Shown: positions 1 through 13,031, numbered from the stretch's first letter. The stretch: DNA of 64,000 nt from Aureobasidium sp. EXF-3400 (GCA_024195585.1 SWBL01000031.1:157375-221374); one strand, 5' to 3'. Numbers and translations are program-made. The notes: generated by a model not told the origin, from the letters alone.

Positions 1-2878
1 CCTCAACACCGACTCCTTTAGCCTCGCCTAGGCCTAGCGACGCACAGCTAGACTATTCAGTATCGCGCCCGACAGATACCTTCCGTAGACGCCAGACCTC
101 CGAAACTTCTTTTGTCACTGCTTCTGATGGCGGTTCAATCATCGTAGACGAGCCAGGCGCCACATCTCCCGTACACATCGAGCCCCCTACCGATGATGAG
201 GCAACGCCGAGAAACAGTCCCCGCCCTGGAGAGGAGCGAAGCAGTGCTTCGTTCGATACCATAAGTCCAGCCACACCAGGACCCACCACATCAGATACTT
301 TTCTCCTCGGCTCTCAACATAGTCAACAACCAGATCGGGGCGTGAGTGGGAAAGATAATGCAGGTACATTTGAGAGCCCCAAGTCGCAGCAAGAAACGCC
401 ACAGCATGCCGAGCAAGGAGATGCCAACAATACTGATGCTAGGTCACCCGGCCTCGTCAGGTTCAACATTCCGGAAAACCCAGTTTTGAAGCAAGAAATG
501 CAAGTGCGAGCAAAGATGACGCAAGGTATCCGGAAATCGAAAATATCCAGAGCGTTCACTCGAGGAAAACTCAAGGATGGAGAAATTGTCAAAATCGAGA
601 AGATGCTCGTGCGTCTGGATATCACAACGGGTTCGGAGCAACCCGATGAGGACTATGATGAGAAAGATAGCCAGCGAGTCGAGACTCGAATCACTGAAAA
701 GTGGAGAGAATTCATGGTCGTATGCCGGGAAAGCCACGAAGATGGTGCTGCCTTGTGCCTCCAAATGTACAAGACCAGAGTGAGTATGAAAGCCTTGATC
801 AGAATCACAGAAGTTGACATCATCTCTAGGTCATTCCAGCAACTAATCAGAGCAAAACCAAGAAGCGCTTCAGACATCAAATCTTGCTCGATCCCAAGAC
901 TGTAAAGGTCAACCTGTACAGTAGTCTTGACAAGACTCTTGTGCTCTGGCAGGCCAAAGGTCCACAAACACTCATTTGTTTCCTTCGACCTCAGTCCACG
1001 CCTAACGCAGTTGAGTGGTACACTTTCCTGAGGGGCGTACTTGGCTTACCCCGACCACGCACCCTGTTGATCAATATACCTGATCTAAAGGTCGGTCTCA
1101 GACTCAATAATCCGTTTGAAGAACTCGAATCGTCAGAAACTTTGAAGAAAGCTGCAGATGGCGATGAAGCTGCCATTATGAAAACCATGCAAGCAGAGCG
1201 AGCCATCGCCTCAAAGCTTATCGATCGTTGTCTGGAGTTGCTTGGTCAGAGTTCTGAATGGGAAGATGTGCTCAAGACCTGGGGACACAAATCAAGAATC
1301 GGGCTGGCTTGGAAGCGCTACGACCGACTAGAATGGGTCCATGGAATCAACGAGCAAAAGATGTATGGCACCATAGCACTGCAACGGACCCACGAACTTG
1401 AGCTGCGGCCCAAGCGACACTATCCAGTCTTTGTCAAGATGGCCAATGGAGAAACCATGCAAGAACCTGCTCCAGTCGAAGGCTTCCTCATCCGCTTGAC
1501 CTCTCAGAAAGGAACCGATCAGAAGTTTGGAAAGTTGTTCTACAAGCGATTGTACTTCAGCACGCAGAACAACTATCTTCTCTTCCTCCGACCAGCGAAG
1601 GCAAAGCCACCACCACCACCTAAAATGCCGATGAAGGAAAACTGCAACATTCCTAGTGCGAAGCAGATTGCAGAGAAAATTCCTTTAATCTATGCGGTCA
1701 ATCCGTTCCCAATGCAAGATAGCACAATTGCTTGGTTGGCAGGGGATGCTAACAATGCCGAGGATAGAAAGAGACATGATAGAGATGCCTACGATGAAGC
1801 AGAACGCAATGCGCAATCCTTGTTAGATTGTGACGGCTTCATCAATCTGTCCGACGTCGTGGAGGTTCGAAATGTTGTGAGAGGAGCAACGCCAGCCGAT
1901 GAGGTTGTTGACGGCCCAAACGTTGATTTTGACGAAGAGGTTGAGGATTCCCACCATGATGATGGATCCACCAGAGATTTTGATGATGCACGAACTTTTG
2001 AGTTGCTCATGCGCAATGGGCTGGTCGTGCGACTACAAGCGTTCAGCAAGGCCACCAAGAAGGAGTGGATAAGACGACTTCGAGCTTTGGCTATATACTG
2101 GACACGGCGGGCCTCTCAGGATCTGGCTCTGTTCAAGTTTGTCCGTCAGCAGAACCTGGACACCCTGAACATCGATATGCAGGCAGAAGCATACATCGGA
2201 ATGTTCGCGCACAAGTGGGAAGTCACAAAATCGTTCGCATCGCCTGAGTTGTACAATGTTTGTGGTATATCGAATTGCCGTGCGGTTCATCGCTCTGGGA
2301 TCTTGTTCCGTAAACCCAGAGTTCATGGTACTTTCTCGCGCTGCCATGTGATTCTCTGCCATGGCCACCTTCTCATATTCAAGGATACCTTACGAAGTGC
2401 AACGGGCAAGAAAGTGTCTCACATCCACCACGAGCGCATCGCGTCTATTGACCTGCGTGATTGCTATCTCTACTCAGGGCTGATCACAGCAAACGACCTC
2501 CTATATCAAAATCGTACATTCGACAACAACCGACCTGGTAATTCTGCGCTTCCTCGCATGTATCTTGAGGACGGATGGCCAAGTGCGGACGATGATGCCA
2601 TGACTACTTTTGTGCTATGGACTGGACAGCACAAAGGATGGTTCAGAGCACGAGAGGAGGATGGTAATGAAGGACAGCAGAAGAAAGGAGGAACACGCAA
2701 CAAGCTGAAGAGAGTGTCACAGCTTGGTACTACAGGCAGGGCCATCGTGTTCAAAGCGAGAAGTCGAACAGAGCGAGATCACTGGGTGCTGGGCATCGAG
2801 ACGGAGATCGAGAGACTGTCCAAGGCGGATGATGTCAGGGTTGTAGGAGAAGGTGTTGAGGGTGAGAGTAATGGATGA
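1..2878 (+). CDS. Spo71/Mug56-like double PH-domain protein (5' end outside window)
   Basis: The reading frame is already open at position 3, so the start codon lies upstream. Exons are <1-779 and 830-2878; the 50-bp intron 780-829 begins GTGAGT and ends CTAG, and splicing joins two frames into one continuous protein of at least 941 residues. The N-terminal part seen here is Ser/Pro/acidic and probably disordered. A first PH-like region lies around residues 470-690 of the visible part (starting FLIRLTS, interrupted by a long insertion, ending in a KKEWIRRLRAL helix). A second lies around 760-920 (CHVILCHGHLLIFKD ... ERDHWVLGIETEIERL). Paired PH domains in this order are typical of the fungal Spo71/Mug56 family, which acts at the forespore membrane in yeasts; the role in a mould is inferred. 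The family assignment is from recognition of the domain pattern, not a search. Confidence 0.75.
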
Positions 2879-3696
2879 GAATCAGGAATGCCATGATAGG
2901 GTTATGGGATATGTAATAGCAGGGGCATTATTGTTAGGGCTTCCCTGCGTGCTTAGGGCTTTTGTGCGTGCGGAAGAGTAAGATCCGAAAAGGTTATTAA
3001 TCATAGTACCAAAGCTGCTTTGGAGGACATCGGGGTTTTTGCTTGCGATCGGTGACCTTGAGTGATCAAGACGACTCGTAGTGTTGCAGAATCCACTGTT
3101 CCGATCGTACTTGAGCAGTGATCGGAGTCCTCATTCTCACTATGTATGGCAGCTGATAGGAGCATCGACTCTCGAGTATTGCGATCGATGTTATCAAGGT
3201 GCTGCCCTCGCTGTCATTTGCGACCAAGCTCGGCGAGCGTTCCGAGCTGTCAAAGAGCACATGTTGCATATCTACTCGTTATACTCGGCAAGAACGAGTT
3301 ATGCATAGCGGGAGATGCAAGACGGCGCGTTAGTGTGTGGAAAAGGTTCGCGGAGGACAGGTGCGTAAAACGCGCGATTGGCTGTAAGTGGAAAAGATGT
3401 GCTAGTGAGGAGGGGCTGGGCTGCTCGAGGTCCGAGGACTGGTCTCGACCGGCGCGCAGGACGGGCGCACCTGTCGGGTCTTTCGGCCGGAGATGTGCAA
3501 GGCCGCCGTAAGTTAGCGAAAGTCGAGCACCTGCATTGCACTGCGACACGCAGAAGATTGGAAAAAGGTCGCCCACTCCATACCATTGACCCTGCACGCC
3601 GCAGCACACCGCCCAAGGACGTAGCTGCCGGCCAGAGTCCACGAAACAAGACTCGCGCAAAAGTCCCATGCCGTTCGAGGTTGAATAACACTCAAC
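2879..3696. other. Intergenic: 3' flank of PH gene and promoter/leader of histidine kinase
   Basis: Both flanking genes run on the plus strand. The last few hundred bases before 3697 are GC-rich and would contain the leader of the kinase. Open frames of 120-180 codons occur here but overlap each other on both strands and show no recognisable domain. I see no RNA gene or repeat. Confidence 0.5.
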
Positions 3697-6653
3697 ATGG
3701 CCTCGCCATTGTCCCCCGCAACTTCAACTTCGAGTCACTCTCTCTACCAACCTCATTTTCCCAGCGCCGAAGGACGCTGGACTCCGCGAGATGCCCGCTC
3801 TCTACCTCTGCGTCCGCGCGCTGTCGGGCCCGTCTTCGATCCTGTGCTGGCGAGCCAACCTATCCTCGAGTTCAACAAGGAAGTCCACGACCTCAACTAC
3901 AACCCCGCCCCTACATCTGATGCCACCAAACTACCAGAACAACCTAATGACTTCCAAGACGCCTACCTAATGCCCTCGCTGAGCGAGAACGAACGCCTCC
4001 GTCTGACTCTCTTTTGGTATTATACAAACTCGAGCAAAATGCTGCAAGACAAGGACTTTCTGCTCGCTCTACAACAAAAGCTGGATCTGGTTCAGGCCTT
4101 TATGGGCTGGGAGTTTGCCATCATGGGCCTTCTCAGCGAGAACGTCTACACGCGTGTCGCTACTGCTGGCTTGCCCTTGGCCATACTACCTCGTCGCGAA
4201 AGCACCTGCTCACATACCATCAACCAATCATCTGACGCCGTCTTCATGTTGCCCAACATGGCTAGCGATTGGCGCTTCAAACGCTCCCCTCACGTCGAAC
4301 ACGGCGGTCTGCGTAGTTATGCTGGTGCAGTGCTCCGTTGCAAGGCCGACACTGGCGAAGACGTGGCTCTCGGGAGTCTTTGCATTGCTTCCAACTCTGA
4401 GCAGCCCCCTCTTTCTCCCAGCCAACAAGATGCCCTGATTCGTTTCGCCGATATGATTGCTGGTGAGATCATCGCTCGCGCGAGGGAAGCTCGCAGACGC
4501 CAGCGTCAAGTTATGGCCGATCTCATCGCCGACACACAAAAGCACAAATCGCCCGAAGCCATCAGGGATCATGTTTTGAACATTCTTGCTCAAGTCTATC
4601 CTGATGCTGTAGTTGATGTGCAAGACGTTCCTCTGAACGACCTTATTCGTTTACCACATCATGCTCCAGTTGACTACGATGACTTTCATGATGGTCTGTG
4701 GGAAGACTCGGAGCTCATTGAGCATCTGATCGTTACACAGAATCAAAACGAAATTACTACCGGGTCTACGGTTCGTGCGATCGCACACCCATGTCAGAGA
4801 ATGCCTATCATGAAATACCTCGTCCTTGCTTCGAAAAATGTTCAATTTGTCTTTGACGATGTTGATTCGTGGTTTGTCGAGAAGTGTGCGAGTCTGATGG
4901 CAAACTCTACTCAAGAAAACCGCCTTAGGGAGGCGCTAACGGCCAAGGATGCCTTCCTCCGAGGCATTACCCACCAATTAAGAACACGTAAGTTTCTTGC
5001 TCTTTGCTCATGCGCTTTCTATGCTGACGATATACGATAGCTATCCATGGCGTCTTGGGCTCGTGCGAACTACTTTTCGAGGAGCTGGCTAGCCGAGACA
5101 TGCTGTCAACTGGTGTTTCCGGACTCAATCCATGTTCCGTTCTCAGTGCTATAAGAGACTCCGGTCGAGAACTAATGTCTACTGTCAACAACATGCTCAA
5201 ACTGAATCGTTGGACTGAAGAGACCGGCGGCTCGTTACAACCTGCTTCGCTACTAAGTCTGAATTTGATCGAAGCAGATATTATTTACGAAGTCCAGCAA
5301 TCAATACCCGAGCACGAACTCTCCGAGATCTCAGTCATGTTCGAGAACAGGCTTGGGACTGATGAAAGTATGATTGTGATGGATCTCTCCTTGCTGAAAG
5401 AGTGTATACAGGCGCTTATCCAGAACGCTTTGTCATACACTGAAGCTGGAGCTGTCATTGTTGTCATATGCGCGTCCCCTGACTACACAAAATTAATTTT
5501 CGACATCAAAGACACTGGATGCGGCATTGCTCCTGAAGACCGAGGACGCATCTTTGAGGCTTACGAGAAAGTGGATACACATACAAGAGGAGCAGGTCTT
5601 GGCCTCACTCTCTCAGCAAAGATTGCCAACGCCTTGAACGGCAACGTAACACTGGTTTCTTCCACACAAGACACCAAAGACACAGGGTCACTGTTCCGTG
5701 CAGAATTCTTGGACCCAGGATTTGCTTGCCCGATCATTCGTCCAGTGCCTTTTGACGCAGACTTGAAAGACATTCCTAGGAAATTCCACGTTGTACCGGC
5801 CAAGTCACAGCGACCAGAGCTTGTTTTGCACTTTGCATCTTACCTAAATCACCATGGATTCGAGGATTCGGACTCACCTGAAGGCTCTTTCATAATACTA
5901 ACGTATACACCGGATGCTGATGAGTTCCGCCGTTTCGTTGCGCAAATCGACCCGAGACATGTTGCCCTGTGCCTGGTTCCTGCTGGTGCAACGACGGACA
6001 AGCTTCACGGCGCTCACGAAGTCCGTTTTTTCTCAGGACCCTTCTTAACATCTCGTCTGGAAGAAATCACCACAGAACTCAACACTGTATACAAAAGACT
6101 AGCCTCTGATCCTGAAGCTGGCGAGACTGCATCGGGACTAGCGAACCCTAACGATGCTCACCGTACATCCGGGACAGAAGATGGGGTTGATCCAGCAGAC
6201 GCACAACCAATGGCTCTTCTGGTCGACGACAATGTCGTCAACCTACGGATCATGCGCATGTACTGTGAAAAGCGCAAAATCAAATATCTTACGGCCATGG
6301 ATGGCAAAGAGGCAGTCAGCGTCTTCGAATCCTCACTCGAAGAATATCCCATCAACCTCATCCTCATGGATCTCCAAATGCCGGTATGCGATGGAATTGA
6401 AGCAACACGGCGAATTCGCGAGATAGAATCGGAAAAAGCGTTACCCAGATCGGCTTTGTTCATTGTAACAGGGCAGGACACCATGGCTGACAAGCAAAGT
6501 AGCTTCTCAGCTGGAGCGGATGAGTTCTTCGTCAAGCCTTTAGGCTTGAAGACACTGGACAAAGGCATCAAGGAGTACTTCCCGGCTGTTGCGCTCGAAA
6601 CAAAGACTGCTTCTCAAGTCGTTAATGGGACCAATGGATCGAGCAAGGCATAA
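3697..6653 (+). CDS. Hybrid histidine kinase with N-terminal GAF-like domain
   Basis: Exons 3697-4987 and 5041-6653; the 53-bp intron (GTAAGT...ATAG) interrupts the H-box, and splicing restores HQLRTPIHGVLGS. The product is 967 residues. A GAF-like sensor region lies at about residues 95-275. The phospho-accepting His is residue 426. The ATPase domain shows the N box (IQNALSYTE), the G1 box (DTGCGI) and the G2 box (GAGLGLTLS). A receiver domain at about 820-940 has the acidic pair LLVDDN, the phospho-acceptor Asp at about 874 (LMDLQMP) and the conserved Lys in FFVKPLG. All residues needed for autophosphorylation and intramolecular relay are present. No transmembrane segment is seen, so it is likely a soluble sensor feeding the HPt/Skn7/Ssk1 phosphorelay (known for fungal hybrid kinases). 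The class within fungal groups is not assigned. Confidence 0.93.
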
Positions 6654-7708
6654 AATCGGCTTACAATAGATCCGCGAACTAGAAAAAGCATGGAAACGGG
6701 TTACATATGTGCACACATGAGGAGTTTTTCTTTTTTCACTTTTCACGAAATGGCGTTTCCGGCGACTACTGGGAGGCGAAAACTAGGGAAAGCAGCACAA
6801 ATTGCTGTGGGCCTTACAATCATCATACAAGGGTTGGAGGCATACAGTACATTACTTTTCTGATGGCATTCTGGTAGCATGATATCCTTTTGTCATTTTT
6901 GGTGGGGAGGGGGGTCCTTCTATTTTTCCCTTAGTTACTATTTTGTATATACAGCATACAGTGTTTCAAGCATCATTCATTGCTCACTCGTACTAGCTAG
7001 GAAATTGTATGTAAGAAGCGAACAACGATAGTCTTTACCTAAGTATTCTTGTGTTTTCGATGAGTGCGTTCGAACAGAGCCTTAGGCATGACTGTTCATA
7101 AGGTTGGGTACGACTGGAATTGTTGGCAGGTGCTTGATCAATGGCACGAGCCGATGTCTGCCAAGTGATGCCACCCACGACTTCCTCTCTTGGAGAAAGA
7201 AAAGATGCGGATACCTAACTTGCAGAACGAAACAGCATCAAGTGAGCTGTTGTTCGAACGACTTTTGACAGACATGTCCCTGGATTCAAGGTTTTCGTAT
7301 ACATACGCTTTGGGGGCATGCGTCTCGTCTTGATATGTGGGAAGATTGTAAAGTCGATTTGAAGCTGCTCAGAACCTGCTCCGGCGACATGTGATGCATT
7401 GATCGCTACAGCTGAATATTCAGGAAGGGCTTGAAGGAGTGAACAAGTTGGGAAGGCATGGCTTCCTATCATCTTCCCAAATGCGACTTACTCCGGCGCT
7501 CGGCAAGGTTGGAATTCCGTCGACATCACGATCATCAGGAAAGAGCACCCAGCATTGTTCCTTCCAACTTACGATCTTGGCCTGGCTTTGTTTACATCTC
7601 ACAACTGAGCTTCTATCCATCTCTTCTTCTTCACTCACCAACTACAAAACATCGCGGTTATCCCTTATCAAACGACAACTATTACTCAGGAGTATTCCAG
7701 CTTTCACA
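6654..7708. other. Intergenic spacer, about 1.05 kb
   Basis: Contains the 3' flank of the kinase and the promoter/leader of the downstream orphan gene. The leader just before 7709 is pyrimidine-rich, as in many filamentous-fungal promoters. Overlapping short frames exist on both strands without recognisable domains. Nothing else seen. Confidence 0.5.
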
Positions 7709-9347
7709 ATGACAGAAGAACAGCTTTCCCGTTTCAGAGAACAGATGCCTGGTGAGGACGAGATGCCCTTGATGTGAGTCTGCTTGGTTGATCCCACTGT
7801 GTTTGCCTGTATGTTGACCATCGAAAAGTGATCAACAAATTCTTGATCAGATTGTTACTGGGGCTTCAAGTGTCAACCCGGAACAGCAAGACGCTGCATC
7901 ACCTCCTCGTCAGTCCTCAGAGCCCGCTCAACAGTCATCGCAACCTGGACTCCAATCTACAGAACCTGGCGACGGCCAAGCTCCACCTGCCAATACTTCT
8001 TCCACTGGCCCGTCTGAAGAATGTAAAGAATGTGGCAAACCTGTATGCACATGTTTTCCTGTGCGCGAGACCCGATCAACGCCCACATCCGCCAATCACT
8101 CGCCAACACGCACGCAGGGTCAGGCTAGCACTGCATCAGCCCCTCTGCCTGACGTGAATGTTCCAACCACCGGCCCAACCCATATCAGATTCGAAGATCC
8201 CGTCGACAACAGGACTGGGGCAAGCACAAACGTAACACCACTGCCGGTATTGGCAACGGAGCCAGACCATCCACAGACCCGTTACGCTGCCGCACAGCGA
8301 AGAGTTGATCTTGCCAACATCGCTGTCGACGCAGCACTAACGCATTCTATTCATGCCCATGTCAATCTGCGCTTTGCTGAGGCCAACGCTAATTATGCAA
8401 ACACCAGTAATCATGATCAAGCCCATGAGGCTCTGGGGAATGCTCAACGGGCTATTTCACATGCCGACGATGCTTGGCTAGAGAGCCAGCTGGAATTGTT
8501 GCAAGCACATGTTGCTCGCCACCACGCAGAGTCCGATGCCAGACACGCTGGCTATGCTCATGCCAGTACTAGTCTGTCCGCGCTTCAGCAAGGGATCCCT
8601 AGCCAGGAGTTGGACTCCGATCTCCAGCAACAAACTTCCCAGAATGATGGCGATCAGCAGAAAGAGAGATGGAAGGGCAAGGGTAGAGCTGTCAGTTTCG
8701 AGTCTTCATCTGCCGATCAGCAGAAAAAGACATTGGAGGGCAAGGATAAAGCTGAAAAGCCTGACTCTTCATCTGCCGCCAGCAAGCGTACTCTGATTCC
8801 GTTCAAGATCGTCAAACGCGTTTTCCGTCGTGGACTTCCCAACGAGCAACCTTCGCCGCAGAAGCCCGAACGTTCCCAATCTGAGCCCACGTTGCAGCCG
8901 TCCATCCCTACGCACAATGCCAGCAGTTCACAGCCCGCGGACCACAAGCTTGTCATTGCCAATGGTTCAGGAACTGACAAGAATGGCTCAGGAAGTGGCA
9001 ATGTCGGTGCTTCAGAATCCAAGAAGAAGGACGGCGCAGAGGATGGCAACCCAGACGGAACTCAAGTTTCAGAAGACACTCGCAAAGCAGAGGAAACTGG
9101 CAACCCACAGAGTCCTGGCAGCTCCACGAGCCCTGGCAACAACACGAGTCCTGACAACTTGCAGACTCCTGGCAGCTCCACGAGTCCTAACAACTCCACG
9201 AGTCCTAACAATATCCCTCCAGGTGGAAACGGCAGTATCCCTCCAGGTGGAGATGGCAGTATCCCTCCTGGTGGAAATGGCAAGAAACCGGGGCTTCTTC
9301 GCAAGATGAGTTCCGACCTCTTGAGCAAGCTGAAGACCAAGAAGTGA
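7709..9347 (+). CDS. Orphan low-complexity protein with Ala-rich helical core and tandem repeats
   Basis: Exons 7709-7773 and 7829-9347. The 55-bp intron (GTGAGT...AAAG) is chosen because it joins the short ATG-starting exon in frame to an open frame that continues upstream of the first internal ATG at 8061. The product is 527 residues. Visible features in order: a Gln/Pro/Ser-rich start; a Cys cluster CKECGKPVCTC near residue 85-100 that might bind a metal; an Ala/His-rich stretch of predicted helix (about 170-300); a duplicated 21-residue unit containing DQQK...EGK; a short basic patch; and a C-terminal tract of Ser-Pro and PPGG repeats ending in a basic LLSKLKTKK. I recognise no family. 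It could be a nuclear or scaffold protein, but function is unknown. Confidence 0.72.
8652..8777 (+). repeat. 63-bp tandem duplication inside the orphan gene
   Basis: Two adjacent 63-bp units (8652-8714 and 8715-8777) both begin GATCAGCAGAAA and end CTTCATCTGCC. The unit length is a multiple of three, so the duplication preserves the frame and adds a 21-residue repeat to the protein. Confidence 0.85.
9114..9284 (+). repeat. Coding minisatellite: 18-bp then 24-bp units
   Basis: About six 18-bp units of the form CCTGGCAGCTCCACGAGT and variants start at 9114, followed by roughly three 24-bp units encoding GGNGSIPP-type repeats. All unit lengths are multiples of three. Such tracts are prone to copy-number change between strains. 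Confidence 0.8.
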
Positions 9348-9959
9348 TGTGTCACACCGAGACTAGTGTTTTGTTTTCTCTTCAACGCGAGGTCTCTGGG
9401 GGGTGTGGTTTTCTCTTATCGTGTGAAGTCGAGTTGTCGGTCTTTTTCTCAAGCCTGGTGAGACTTTGATGCATGTCGTCTGTCTTTTACTCTTATCGGT
9501 TGAAGGGTTGATACATTCCTTTTGAGGTATTCCAATCACATTCTTGTCTGTTTCCCTTTTGTCATACCATACTCTGCCTTCTTGCTACTCGTCTCAAGAG
9601 TTTCCTTCGTGCTAGATTTTATCGTTCCGTCGAATACACGCATTTTCCCTGCGTGGTCTTATAGATCAACGTGGAGAGAAGAGCAACGTAAGCAGCAAAC
9701 ATCTTGATTGGTCTTTGGGGGAATATACAGAAAAACCATGAGAAAAATCCACAAACGAAAGAAACGACAAACGAGAAAAAAAATTAAAGGAAGAGACAAG
9801 AACTATAAACAAACAAAGAAGAAGACCCGAAAAAAAACACGAAGGAGAAAGACAACATTACCTCCCTGTGTTTCCTTGATCCTTCTCCATCTCTTTCAAA
9901 AACAATAATGTGCTATAGGGAAAAAAATTATAGATGAAGAGAGAAACCCAGAACAGATT
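9348..9959. other. Convergent intergenic region with A-rich tract
   Basis: This lies between the 3' ends of the plus-strand orphan gene and the minus-strand Syp1-like gene. The stretch 9715-9860 is strongly purine-rich on the plus strand (AAGAAA-type), giving a spurious Lys/Arg-rich open frame. It probably contains both 3' untranslated regions. Confidence 0.55.
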
Positions 9960-12900
9960 CTACTTGGCCTGATAAACACCAGAAACAACCCTCCTGACCT
10001 CGGCAACTCTCTTCCAGTTCCCACCTTCGGCAGTCGCCAAACTCTCGTCCGCGAAGGGATCGGCTTCCTTGGCTTCTTCCTTGGCACTGATTCCTAGTCC
10101 TGTTCCCAAGTCTGCACCAACGACTTCCCATTTGGCCTCGATGTGTCCGGGCTTGGCTTCTCCCTCTGGAGTCTGGAAGCGAGCGAGCAGTTTTCCAGGA
10201 GTAGAGGACAGAGTGATGTTGCCGAGTTGCCAGTAAATCAGATTCTTGGTCTTGTCAAAGTTGCCGACTGGCTTGGAGAGGCAGGTGCTGGCTTTGGAGG
10301 TGGGGTCGAGGTAAAGCATCAAGACGACGTTTTGCAGGGTGACGCTGGTTTGACCGGCAGGCAGGGTAAATGCTGGGTTCAGGCTGTAGCTGAGAATAGC
10401 AGAGGTCTGCGTTGGCTCAATCTTCCAGGCAGGAGTTAGGAGAAGAGGTGCAGCGGTTGCGCCAGGGTTGGAAACTTGGTACTTAAAAGCCACGGCGGTC
10501 TTGGAGATGCCGCCGAGGTTGACGCTGTACTCGCCAGATTGCTCACTAGCAGCAGTCAAGAAGGCAGGGTTAGGAGCCACCTTTTCCAGGCTGGAGAACC
10601 CATCTACGCGGATGTTCTCATGGCCAAAGGGAGATGTGAAGTTGGTTGGGTTGTAGGCAAGTGCAATCTCACCAATGGTGACGCTACGTGTGAGTTGACC
10701 TTGTTCGAACCAAGCGCTCACGGTCTCAATGATGGAGCTGTTAAGACCAGGCTCATGCAGATCGGGATGCTTGTTGGTCTGGCTCTGCGAACTGCTGAGA
10801 GAACGACCGGAGCGAATGGAGCCTGCGTCATAGTCGCTTTCACCGATACGCGAGGCTGGGCGTGCAAAGACGTTGGCTGCAATGGCTTGAGCGGAGCCTT
10901 GGAAGGGCGAGAAGGCAGACGATGATGACGCGAAGCCGGGGGACGAGGGGCTCTGGGCAGTGGGCAAAGACGAAGTCGAGATCTCCAGAGGTGCTCGTGT
11001 CGTCTCGTGGGTTTGCAATGCAGGCGAGATGGTACGGACAGGCTCTTCTTCGGTAGTGACATCCGGAGTGGTGACTGGAGATTGACCGTATACACTAGCG
11101 CGCATGTCACGACGGCCACGGACAGTTCCTGCTCTGCGCGAGGTCGGAGGAGGAGCTTGCATCTTGAGTGTGTTGGCCATAGTAGTAAGAGCAGCGTCTC
11201 CGCCCTCTTCAGCAATGGGAGCGTTGCGAATGTCCAGCTTGAACGAGGGCTGGCTGGCATCGTTTGCATCCGCGGCCTCTCGTTCAGCCTGCGAGATGGC
11301 ATCGAAGGCAGCCGGCGGTTCAGAGAAGCCTTGGTTGTCGCGGATGGGCTACAGGAGTCAGTCATTGAAGATCAAATAGGATAGGAATAGACTGACCTGC
11401 GTAGGCTGTGTGGGTTGCATGGGCTGCATAGTCGAAGGAAATTCAGAGGCAAATGGTTGTGAAGTAGATTGGGCGGGCAATGAGGTTTGCGAAGGCTGCA
11501 GAGGCTCCTGCAACTGCGAGCTGCTGCTCTGCTGGAAGGGTTGGTGACTGCTCTGCTGGAAGGATTGGTGGCTGCTCTGCTGGTAGGATTGGTGGTTTGG
11601 CTCGGGAGCAAGGCCAGCAGCAGCCAACGACAGGGCAGAGCCATCAATAGGTGGTAATTCCTTGTCGCCGTTGGCAGTGCCACGGTGCGATGAGTTGGTG
11701 TTACGCAGAGGAGAACGAGGGCGGGTGGGCTCTTCACTCTCTTCAAGTGGTGTGGGCAGGTCGGTGTTGCGTCCAAATCTACTGGACAGCGAGTTGAAAG
11801 CCGATGGCCTAGACGGCTTGCGCTCTGGCGACTCGGACGCTCTGTCGGGAATCATCTTGCTCTCACGGTTCTTTCGCCCAAGCAATGTGCCCAATCTCTT
11901 CAAACCCTTGCCAGACTTCTGCTTCTCAGGTTCTGAAGCGCGTTCTGCCGGTGCTGTGACTTTGTCAGTTCATCTTCGCCAGCCATTTGTCACCATCAAG
12001 CTTACCACTTCCCGAGCGCATACTTGCGCCATCGTCGTGGTGCGAGCTAGGACCCAGCGAAGGAGGAACGAAAATGGATTGGCGGTTTCTGGCCTTTGGC
12101 TCTCTCGGTACCATGTCTCCGCTAGAGACACGCAGCGCGTATGTCTTGATCTCATCCGCCGTCTCGACATTCAACAAGATGTTCAGCACAGATTCAGCCG
12201 ACACTCTCGTCTTCTCAATCGCGTCAATCTCGTGGGTTTGGAATTGAGTGAGGACATCTCTGAGATGGTTCAGTCTGCTCTCATCGAGGGATTGCAGCGA
12301 TTCGAAGACGTAGGGCGATTGAGAAGACCATTGCGATTGTGCGCCCTCGAGCTCAGAGTCGGCGCGAGACGCGTTGTTGGATCCCTTGTTGTTCAAACGT
12401 TCCGACTTCTTCTGGGCATTCTCGACGTCGCGGGCCATAGAGGCGAGGTTGCCCTGTATGGTCGACATAGCCTGCATCTCGCGATTGGTCGAGGCAAAGT
12501 CGCGTAGTGGTCGCTCAACGTCGACTTCAATTCTCTGGGCCAGTACTTGGTGCGAATCGGCCAGCGTCTCGAGTGCAGAGGTCAGGGTAGTCCATGGTAC
12601 TGAGAAGATGCTGGGACAAGGCGCGTCAGTAATTGATGGTACGTTGTCGGGGTGGGTCATATACCCAAGGTCTTGAATCGAGTCGCCTGGAGGCGATCGT
12701 CTCGCAAGCTTGTGCAGGCCAGCCGAGTATTGTTCCTCAAGCCTCCTTCGCTCCTGCCTGGTATAAGCTCTTGTCGTGTCTGTGTGCTTCGTCTCGATCG
12801 TCTTACTTGGAGCCAGTCGGCAATGTCTGAATTGAGACGACCGACCTGTCGAACACGGTCGTTAAGAACATTGATGGCCTGGCCAGGCTCAAGAGCGGCC

Positions 12901-13031
12901 TGTAATCGCAAGTGTTAGCCCTTGCGCATTCGCTCTTGGCTTGTTGCTGTTCGTCGTCGTGTTGCAGGACTTGGACGCAGGCGCAGCACTTTGAGACATA
13001 CCGCCATGGTTGGATACTCTTGTCTATCCAT
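9960..13031 (-). CDS. Syp1/FCHO-type muniscin: F-BAR plus mu-homology domain
   Basis: Six exons on the minus strand: 13031-13002, 12899-12807, 12753-12665, 12610-12006, 11953-11397 and 11348-9960, with introns of 102, 53, 54, 52 and 48 bp. All phases agree and give 920 residues. Residues 1-270 form an F-BAR domain (ERRRLEEQYSAGLHKLARRS, then WTTLTSALETLADSH). Residues about 290-640 are a Ser/Pro/Gln-rich linker with tandem SHQSFQQS-like repeats. Residues about 650-920 form the C-terminal mu-homology domain. Family knowledge: Syp1/FCHO proteins bend plasma membrane and recruit adaptors at early endocytic sites, and in yeast also influence septins. The start MDRQEYPTMA matches the position expected for the F-BAR N-terminus. 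Confidence 0.9.

Noticed and set aside
3378..3920. 180-codon plus-strand open frame overlapping the start of the GAF histidine kinase
   Set aside because: It overlaps the real kinase exon in another phase, is Arg/Pro/Ser-rich, and has no domain; GC-rich sequence easily keeps such frames open.
9708..9908. Lys/Arg-rich 66-codon frame
   Set aside because: Produced by an A/G-rich low-complexity tract in a 3' flanking region; no independent support.
11662..12507. 281-codon plus-strand frame
   Set aside because: It lies antisense to the Syp1 F-BAR and linker exons, which have clear homology; it also crosses a Syp1 intron.
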